DNA of 64,000 nucleotides. Source: Gordonia polyisoprenivorans. GTDB lineage: Bacteria > Actinomycetota > Actinomycetes > Mycobacteriales > Mycobacteriaceae. Position 1 is the first letter of the stretch. Every line of letters starts with the position of its first letter. The DNA is taken from positions 3,596,001 through 3,660,000 of the forward strand of contig NZ_CP072203.1 in the NCBI RefSeq assembly GCF_017654315.1, given 5' to 3'. The position numbers and the translations under genes were made by a program. Shown one piece after another: positions 59,045 to 64,000 of this stretch. A model generated the notes under the pieces. It ran no database searches, was not told the origin of the DNA, and saw nothing but the letters and a program-made list of their open reading frames with translations.

Positions 59045-60088
59045 CTACCCGGTCTCGGCAACCAATGACGCCAGACGGCGCACCTCCTCGACGCTGCCGG
59101 GGGACACGAGCATCGTGGTGACACCCGCCTTCTCCCAAACCGCGATCTGTTCCCGGACATGATCGACATCGCCGACGATCGCAGAATCGTCGACCACCTC
59201 GTCGGGGATGATCGCCGCCGCATCGTCCTTGCGTCCGGACCGGAACAGCGAGGTGACCTCGTCGACGACCTCGCCGTAGCCCATCCGCCGATAGACCTCG
59301 GCGTGGAAATTGGTGTCCTCGCTGCCCATTCCGCCCATGTAGAGAGCCAGGAACGGTTTGATCGCGGCGTAGGAGGCGTCGCGGTCGTCGGTGATGACGA
59401 TCTGGGCGGTCGCGCAGATCTCGAAATCCTCACGACTGCGGCGGGCACCGGGCCGGGCGAATCCCTCGTCGAGCCACGCGTTGTAGGTGTCGGCCATCCG
59501 CGGCGTGTAGAACAGCGGTAGCCAGCCGTCGGCGATCTCCGCGGCGAGAGCGATGTTCTTGGGGCCCTCGGCGCCGAGCATCACCGGGATGTCGGCCCGC
59601 AGCGGGTGAACGATCGGCTTGAGCGGCTTGCCCAGCCCGGTCGCACCCGGCCCGGTGTAGGGCAGCGGGTAGTGCGGACCGGCACTGACCACCGGCGCCT
59701 GTCTCGCCCACACCTGCCGCATGATGTCGACGTATTCGCGGGTGCGTCCCAGTGGCTTCTCGAACCTCTGCCCGTACCACCCCTCGACGACCTGCGGACC
59801 CGACACACCGAGACCGACGATGTGGCGACCGCCGGAGAGATGGTCGAGGGTGAGGGCGGCCATCGCACAGGCGGTGGGCGTGCGCGCCGAGAGCTGCAAC
59901 ACCGAGGTGCCCAACCGCATCCGCTGCGTCGAGGCGCCCCACCAGGCCAGCGGGGTGTAGGCGTCCGAGCCCCACGCCTCGGCGGTGAAGACCGCGTCGA
60001 ATCCGGCTTCCTCGGCCGCGAGCACGAGTTCGTGGTGGTTCGGTGCCGGCTGCGCACCCCAATATCCCAGTTGCAGTCCGAGTTTCAT
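59045..60088 (-). CDS. LLM-class F420-dependent oxidoreductase
   Basis: A 347-residue luciferase-like TIM barrel. MKLGLQLGYWGAQPAPNHHELVLAAEEAGFDAVFTAEAWG is the usual start, shown in outline. HIVGLGVSGPQVVEGWYG and PVMLGAEGPKNIALAAEIADGW are family markers of the mycobacterial F420-linked group. The substrate is unknown. AAGGAG lies 4 nt before the ATG at 60088; a tandem ATG one codon earlier is too close to it. The gene is divergent from padR. Confidence 0.9.
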   Translation of the reverse strand: MKLGLQLGYWGAQPAPNHHELVLAAEEAGFDAVFTAEAWGSDAYTPLAWWGASTQRMRLGTSVLQLSARTPTACAMAALTLDHLSGGRHIVGLGVSGPQVVEGWYGQRFEKPLGRTREYVDIMRQVWARQAPVVSAGPHYPLPYTGPGATGLGKPLKPIVHPLRADIPVMLGAEGPKNIALAAEIADGWLPLFYTPRMADTYNAWLDEGFARPGARRSREDFEICATAQIVITDDRDASYAAIKPFLALYMGGMGSEDTNFHAEVYRRMGYGEVVDEVTSLFRSGRKDDAAAIIPDEVVDDSAIVGDVDHVREQIAVWEKAGVTTMLVSPGSVEEVRRLASLVAETG

Positions 60089-60188
60089 CATTCTCCTTCG
60101 CGGCGCGTGAGGCGCCGCCCGGCATGGGCGAGCGACGCGTTCCTCGACGGTATCCCGCGACGGAGCCCGGCTCAATACCCAATAAGGG

Positions 60189-60206
60189 CAATTAGTTGAC
60201 TACCCT
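60189..60206 (+). promoter_or_regulatory. Predicted padR promoter with operator-like CAATTAGTTGACTA
   Basis: A -10-like TACCCT (60201-60206) is followed by 6 nt and the padR ATG. The sequence CAATTAGTTGACTA (60189-60202) overlaps it and recurs with one change at 61221-61234. PadR autoregulation is inferred. Confidence 0.5.
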
Positions 60207-60212
60207 GGGTGC

Positions 60213-60785
60213 ATGTCGTTGCGTCACGCGATCCTCGCCGAACTCCTCGACGACGGAGCCAGTGGATACCAGCTGGCCAAGACCTTCGACGTGGCGGTCG
60301 CGAGCTTCTGGTTCGCGACGCCGCAGCAGTTGTATGCCGAACTGTCGCGTCTGGAGGCTGACGGCCTGATCCGCGGGCGTGAGGTGACCCAGCAGGGCCG
60401 ACCCAACAAGCGGGTCTTCACCCTGAGCGACGCCGGGCGTGCCGCACTCGTCGACTTCGTCTCGGCCGCGTCCAAACCCACCTTCGTGCGCGACGACCTG
60501 TTGGTGAAGGTGCGGGCGTGCGATGTCGGCGAGGTGGCCACCCTGATCGACACCCTGCATGCTCGCCGGGCGCACGCGTTGGCCAAGGCAGAACTGATCG
60601 AATCGCTGCTCGCCAAGATGCGCGGGGAGATGTCCGAGGACCGGTATCTGGCCGAGAGTCCGCGCGTGGGACCGTATCTCACGGGTCTACGCGGCATCGC
60701 CTTCGAGCGGGAGAACGCGGCGTGGTGTCGCCGTGCGGCCGACGTCCTGTCCGCGCGCCTCGACCGGACCGAGCCGCCGCACTGA
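60213..60785 (+). CDS. PadR-family transcriptional regulator
   Basis: A 190-residue winged-helix repressor. MSLRHAILAELLDDGASGYQLAKTFD is the PadR start, and LYAELSRLEADGLIRGREVTQQGRPNKRVFTLSDAGRA the wing, in outline. A C-terminal Vir-like helical dimer domain covers about 90-185. It is convergent with the SnoaL-like gene 12 nt away. The same palindromic sequence lies at both promoters, so the regulator probably controls itself and that region. Confidence 0.9.
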   Translation: MSLRHAILAELLDDGASGYQLAKTFDVAVASFWFATPQQLYAELSRLEADGLIRGREVTQQGRPNKRVFTLSDAGRAALVDFVSAASKPTFVRDDLLVKVRACDVGEVATLIDTLHARRAHALAKAELIESLLAKMRGEMSEDRYLAESPRVGPYLTGLRGIAFERENAAWCRRAADVLSARLDRTEPPH

Positions 60786-60796
60786 GCACGGCGCGC

Positions 60797-61201
60797 CTAT
60801 CCGCTTTCGGTTCCGCTTTCGGCCTCGGCACGTATCCTGTCGAACTGCGCACCCATCGCCTCGGCGAGCGCGGTGGCCCCGGACAACGGTCGGACCATCA
60901 CCATCAACTCGTCGATCTTGCCGCTGGCGTCGAGATGAAGGAAGTCGCAGCCGGTGATCGCCTTGCCGTTCACCGTCGTCTCGAACATCAGGGCATGGTC
61001 GGGCGCTCCGGGCGCACCGAACTCCTTGACGTACCGGAAGTCCTCGAACACCCGGAGCACGCCGCGGAGGATGGCTGCGGTGATCGGTTTGCCCTGATAG
61101 GGCGCAAAGGCGACCGGACTGATGAAGGTCACGTCCTCGGCGAGAAGCTCGTCGACGGCTGCCATGTCCCGGTTCTCCACCGCTTCGCGGAACGGGTGCA
61201 T
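60797..61201 (-). CDS. SnoaL/NTF2-like protein
   Basis: A 134-residue NTF2-fold protein. MHPFREAVENRDMAAVDELLAEDVTFISP is the first helix-turn, and FLHLDASGKIDELMVMVRPL the last strand pair typical of SnoaL-like domains. It may be a binding protein or isomerase; the pocket residues do not reveal which. AAGGAG lies about 11 nt before the ATG. The promoter region contains the TCAATTAATTGA palindrome shared with padR. Confidence 0.83.
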   Translation of the reverse strand: MHPFREAVENRDMAAVDELLAEDVTFISPVAFAPYQGKPITAAILRGVLRVFEDFRYVKEFGAPGAPDHALMFETTVNGKAITGCDFLHLDASGKIDELMVMVRPLSGATALAEAMGAQFDRIRAEAESGTESG

Positions 61202-61219
61202 TCGATCACGACTCCTTAC

Positions 61220-61235
61220 TCAATTAATTGACTAT
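61220..61235 (-). promoter_or_regulatory. Palindromic operator-like site TCAATTAATTGA upstream of the SnoaL-like gene
   Basis: A perfect 12-bp palindrome at 61220-61231, part of CAATTAATTGACTA, which matches the padR promoter site at 13 of 14 positions. It also overlaps the 3' end of the ABC ATPase gene. A PadR operator is the likely meaning. Confidence 0.5.
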
Positions 61236-62035
61236 CTGGCGCCGACAGTAGACCGCCCCGCGTCGGTGTGTCCAGCATCGCTGGGGGACAAGACGCCGTC
61301 GACCATCCGGTACACGGCGTCCATACGCGCGAGGTGCGTCCGATCGTGGGTGACCAGAATCGTTGCGGTATCCGCGGCGGCGGTGAGATCGACCAGCATC
61401 GAGAGCACCTGTGCCCCGCGCTCGGTGTCGAGCGCCGAGGTGGGCTCGTCGACGAGCAGGAGGTCGGGCTCGTTCATCAAGGCCCGCGCGATGTTGACCC
61501 GTTGACGCTGTCCGCCAGAGAGGTGGGCAGGGAGCCGGTGCATCATTCCGTCCAGACCGACAGCGGCCAGTAGGTCGCGGGCCCGAGCCGTGGTGGCGCG
61601 GCGCCGTGCTGCGCCGACCACCCGGGGTTGTCCGAGGTGCGCGGTCACCTGCAGTTGCTCGAGAACGGTCAGCGAGGCAAGCAGATTGGGCTGCTGGGAG
61701 ACCAGACCGATGCGCTCGCGGCGCACCCTGGTGGCCGCCGACGCGCTCAACTGTGCCAGATCGACCACCTGTGCCAGATCGACCGTCCCGCCATCACTGG
61801 CCGGACGGCCTCTGCCGGCCAGCAGAACGCCTCCACTGTCGGGCCGGCGTAGCGCTCCGGCCACGGCGAGCAGGCTGGATTTCCCGGATCCCGATGGGCC
61901 GGTGACGGCACTGATCGTTCCGGCGTCGAAGGTTGCCCCGACGTCGTCGAGGGCGGTGAGGTGGCCGGTGCCGTCGGGATAGGTCATCGTCACGTGCTGC
62001 AGTGTCAGGATCGGTACGTGTCGTGGCGTGGTCAT
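61232..62035 (-). CDS. MacB-like ABC transporter ATP-binding protein
   Basis: A 267-residue ATPase of the LolD/MacB class: Walker A GPSGSGKSS near residue 46, HLSGGQRQRVNIARAL signature, LLLVDEPTSALD Walker B and VTHDR switch His. A tandem VDLAQ duplication sits between Walker A and the Q-loop. The ATG overlaps the stop of the FtsX-like permease, so the permease is translated first. It forms an exporter or a lipid/peptide mechanotransmission complex. Confidence 0.9.
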   Translation of the reverse strand: MTTPRHVPILTLQHVTMTYPDGTGHLTALDDVGATFDAGTISAVTGPSGSGKSSLLAVAGALRRPDSGGVLLAGRGRPASDGGTVDLAQVVDLAQLSASAATRVRRERIGLVSQQPNLLASLTVLEQLQVTAHLGQPRVVGAARRRATTARARDLLAAVGLDGMMHRLPAHLSGGQRQRVNIARALMNEPDLLLVDEPTSALDTERGAQVLSMLVDLTAAADTATILVTHDRTHLARMDAVYRMVDGVLSPSDAGHTDAGRSTVGAR

Positions 62036-63072
62036 CGGTTGCTCCCGAGTGCGGTGAGGGGATCGGTGGTGATGAGGAAGCGCAGTGCCGCGCCGGCGCC
62101 GAGGACGCCGAGCCCGATCGTGGCCAGCGCGGGCACCAGCGTGGTGGAGGTGGTCACGACGAACGGGGTCGAGCCCAGCAGTGTGCCGCCACCGACGGCG
62201 AGCGCCACCCCGAGGCCGCATCCCACTATCAGGATGAGCACGGCCTGGCCGAGGGCGTCTCGCACCAGCGACGCGGTGGACGCCCCGAGCGCCTTGAGTA
62301 CCGCGATGTCGGGGACACGTTGCACGGTCCACACGGTGAAGAACGCACCGATGACCAGTGCCGAGATCAGCAGCAGCATCACCGTCATCAGCGTCAGCGA
62401 CGAGTTCTCGGCGCGGTAGGACGCCAGCGCCGACAGCGCATCGGAGCCGGAGCGGGTGATGGTGCCGCTCGAGGTGGCCACGGACTGTGCGTCGGTGCCG
62501 GCACGTGGTGTCACCGCGAGCACGGTCGCCGCGCCCGACTGTGGTGCCAGGTCGTGCCACGCGTCGATGGGAAGGTAGATGACCGGGCTGTGCGCGTACC
62601 ACTGGTCGCCGACGATTCGTCCGACGGTCATCGTCCGCCCGCCGACCTGCATCGTCTGGCCGGGGTGGAGGCCGAGAGACGAGGCGATGGGCGCCGCGAC
62701 GTCGGCCGTGCCGGCGATCGGGCGGTCGTTTCCGCCGAGGCCGAAGAGCGCCACCGGCATCGGATCGGTATGCGTGGTCGACGTCGCGCTGTCCCGCGAG
62801 ATACCCACGGGCACTGCGTCTTCGGAGTTGTGTTGCCAAATGGTGATCTGCGCGGCGGTGAGCACCGACTGATCGAAGGAGGGCGCGGACCCGGTGTCGG
62901 CGAACACGATCGTCGAACCGGGCAGGGATTGCAGGGCCGAGATGTTCTGGTGGCGCAGTCCCGCGGTGAGTCCACCGAGGAAGGTGACGAGCACGGACAC
63001 GAGCACCACGACCAGGGTGATGAGCGCGAATCGTCCTCTCGCTCTTCGGAGATCACGAATGGCGACGAACAT
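62032..63072 (-). CDS. FtsX/MacB-like ABC transporter permease
   Basis: A 346-residue permease. One N-terminal helix (about 15-37, FALITLVVVLVSVLVTFLGG) is followed by a large extracytoplasmic domain (about 40-220). Three C-terminal helices (about 230-330) complete the FtsX fold. VPDIAVLKALGAS is the usual coupling region. AAAGGA is 6 nt upstream of the ATG at 63072. It is divergent from a sensor kinase gene, which may regulate the transporter. Confidence 0.88.
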   Translation of the reverse strand: MFVAIRDLRRARGRFALITLVVVLVSVLVTFLGGLTAGLRHQNISALQSLPGSTIVFADTGSAPSFDQSVLTAAQITIWQHNSEDAVPVGISRDSATSTTHTDPMPVALFGLGGNDRPIAGTADVAAPIASSLGLHPGQTMQVGGRTMTVGRIVGDQWYAHSPVIYLPIDAWHDLAPQSGAATVLAVTPRAGTDAQSVATSSGTITRSGSDALSALASYRAENSSLTLMTVMLLLISALVIGAFFTVWTVQRVPDIAVLKALGASTASLVRDALGQAVLILIVGCGLGVALAVGGGTLLGSTPFVVTTSTTLVPALATIGLGVLGAGAALRFLITTDPLTALGSNR

Positions 63073-63225
63073 GGAAAGTCCTTTCGGGTGGTCGGTTGCC
63101 AGTGTGGCGGGCATCGGGGGCACCGCGCGTCGAGAGTTGGAGGGTCACGGGGTGCATCGTTCGTCGCCGGTGACTCGCACTTTCGATGGATGCGCGGCGG
63201 TGCACCGTCGATAAACTGGATCGAC

Positions 63226-64000
63226 ATGCACTTCTCACCGTTGGCCCCGGTCTTCACCGCCCTGCGCCTGGCCCTGCACGCCATGGCCGCCGTGCTCGCG
63301 GTGGTGGTCGCGGTCCGTGCGGTGAGCAGCGGGGGCACGACGTCGGTGGCGGCGGTGACACTGGCGGCGCTGTGGCTCGCGATCTACGCCTCCGGGATGG
63401 TGCTGGTGCGCTCGAGCCGTGCCGGGTGGTGGTGGCTCGCCGCGCTCAGCCTCGTGTGGCTGGGATGCCTGTCCGCCAGCGACGACGCGGTCTACCTGGT
63501 GTTCGTGATGTTCTTCCTCTACTTGCATCTGGCCGGGATGCGTTGGGGTACCACATGTGTCGCGGTGTCCACGGCGGCCGCCGTGGTGGGATTCGGACTG
63601 CACGGCGGCTGGTCGGTGGCCGCGGCGATCGGGCCGGTCCTCGGAGCGGCGGTGGCGGTGGTGATCTCGGCCGGTTACCGGCGACTCTTCGACGAGGTAC
63701 GCAGCCGACAACGCCTCATCGACGAACTGCTCGCCACCCGCGCCGAGCTCGCCGCCGAGCAGCAGGAGGTGGGCCGGGCGCGGGAACGGGAGCGACTCGC
63801 CGGCGAGATCCACGACACCGTGTCACAGAGTCTCTCGAGCATCCAGATGCTCACCTACGCGGCCGAACGCCGGGCGGGCGAATGCTCGCCGGAGCTGCAG
63901 ACCGCGCGGACCGCGGCCGCCGACGCCCTTGCCGAGACCCGGCGACTCATCGACGCACTCACCCCGGCACCGCTGGACGGACGCTCGTTGGGTGCGGCAC
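63226..64000 (+). CDS. Sensor histidine kinase (HisKA_3 type), 3' end outside window
   Basis: The visible 258 residues have five or six membrane helices (about 10-150). A coiled stretch and a HisKA_3 dimerisation domain, with RLAGEIHDTVSQSLSSIQML carrying the phospho-accepting His, come next. The ATPase domain is beyond the edge. This is the NarL-type class (DesK/LiaS-like). TAAACT at 63212-63217 lies 8 nt before the ATG. The cognate response regulator is probably just outside. A divergent ABC exporter suggests a stress-sensing module. Confidence 0.88.
   Translation, partial: MHFSPLAPVFTALRLALHAMAAVLAVVVAVRAVSSGGTTSVAAVTLAALWLAIYASGMVLVRSSRAGWWWLAALSLVWLGCLSASDDAVYLVFVMFFLYLHLAGMRWGTTCVAVSTAAAVVGFGLHGGWSVAAAIGPVLGAAVAVVISAGYRRLFDEVRSRQRLIDELLATRAELAAEQQEVGRARERERLAGEIHDTVSQSLSSIQMLTYAAERRAGECSPELQTARTAAADALAETRRLIDALTPAPLDGRSLGAA

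Overview
The window is GC-rich actinobacterial chromosome from the Mycobacteriales. It carries the Pup-proteasome system, PafBC, RbpA, TatA/TatC, coenzyme-F420-type enzymes, a 13E12/DUF222 HNH gene, and long blocks whose gene order I know from Mycobacterium tuberculosis. These are dop-pup-prcB-prcA-pafA-pafB-pafC-tatA-tatC-helY-(membrane protein)-exonuclease-peptidase, then (biliverdin-reductase-like)-SDR-cobL-cobM-cobK-cobIJ-cobH, then fxsA-...-lnt-ppm1-rbpA. Split lnt and ppm1 genes and the overall gene mix suggest Gordonia or a close relative, but the genus is inferred. I saw no tRNA, rRNA, CRISPR array or insertion sequence.

Layout. 1-4.6 kb: 3' part of an FHA-domain ABC exporter and glycogen phosphorylase. 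4.7-11.8 kb: pupylation/proteasome genes and the DNA-damage regulator pair PafBC. 11.9-19.6 kb: Tat translocase, helicase HelY, a DUF4333 membrane protein, a 5'-3' exonuclease and an M24 peptidase. 19.6-32.7 kb: a reductase, an SDR and the aerobic cobalamin pathway (cobL, M, K, IJ, H, G, N) with a cobalamin riboswitch before cobN. This block is interrupted by a chimera of two truncated genes (thioesterase and Baeyer-Villiger-type monooxygenase). 32.8-38.0 kb: FxsA, an amidohydrolase, Lnt, Ppm1 and RbpA. 38-45.4 kb: small zinc-ribbon proteins, an adenylate cyclase, a VOC protein, a deazaflavin-type reductase, a MerR regulator fused to a DNA sliding-clamp (DnaN) module, an HNH protein and a DinB-fold protein. 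45.7-54.4 kb: a lipase-like hydrolase, a possible LexA-regulated small gene, and a lipid/isoprenoid-looking group (PucR regulator, phytoene-dehydrogenase-like oxidoreductase, DUF3556 membrane protein, acyl-CoA synthetase, acetoacetate-decarboxylase-like protein). 54.4-64 kb: MaoC, AraC, VOC, a UvrA-like ATPase, an FKBP lipoprotein, an LLM oxidoreductase, a PadR/SnoaL pair, an ABC exporter and the start of a sensor kinase.

Working together. Dop deamidates Pup, PafA attaches it, and PrcBA degrades the tagged proteins; the ATPase Mpa is not in the window. The cob genes build the corrin ring, and CobN inserts cobalt under riboswitch control. Lnt and Ppm1 acylate lipoproteins and make polyprenyl-phosphate mannose.

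Most striking observations: (1) the MerR-DnaN fusion, preceded by a MerR-type promoter with an exact 19-bp spacer and a dyad; (2) the thioesterase/monooxygenase deletion junction inside the cobalamin locus; (3) a 19-bp-stem hairpin with an overlapping Cys-rich 48-codon frame between two divergent genes; (4) a LexA-box-like sequence lying on the -10 of an unknown gene; (5) a recurring arrangement of a TANNNT hexamer 6-7 nt before the start codon, suggesting leaderless transcripts. All functional statements rest on reading motifs and remembered family features; no search was run.
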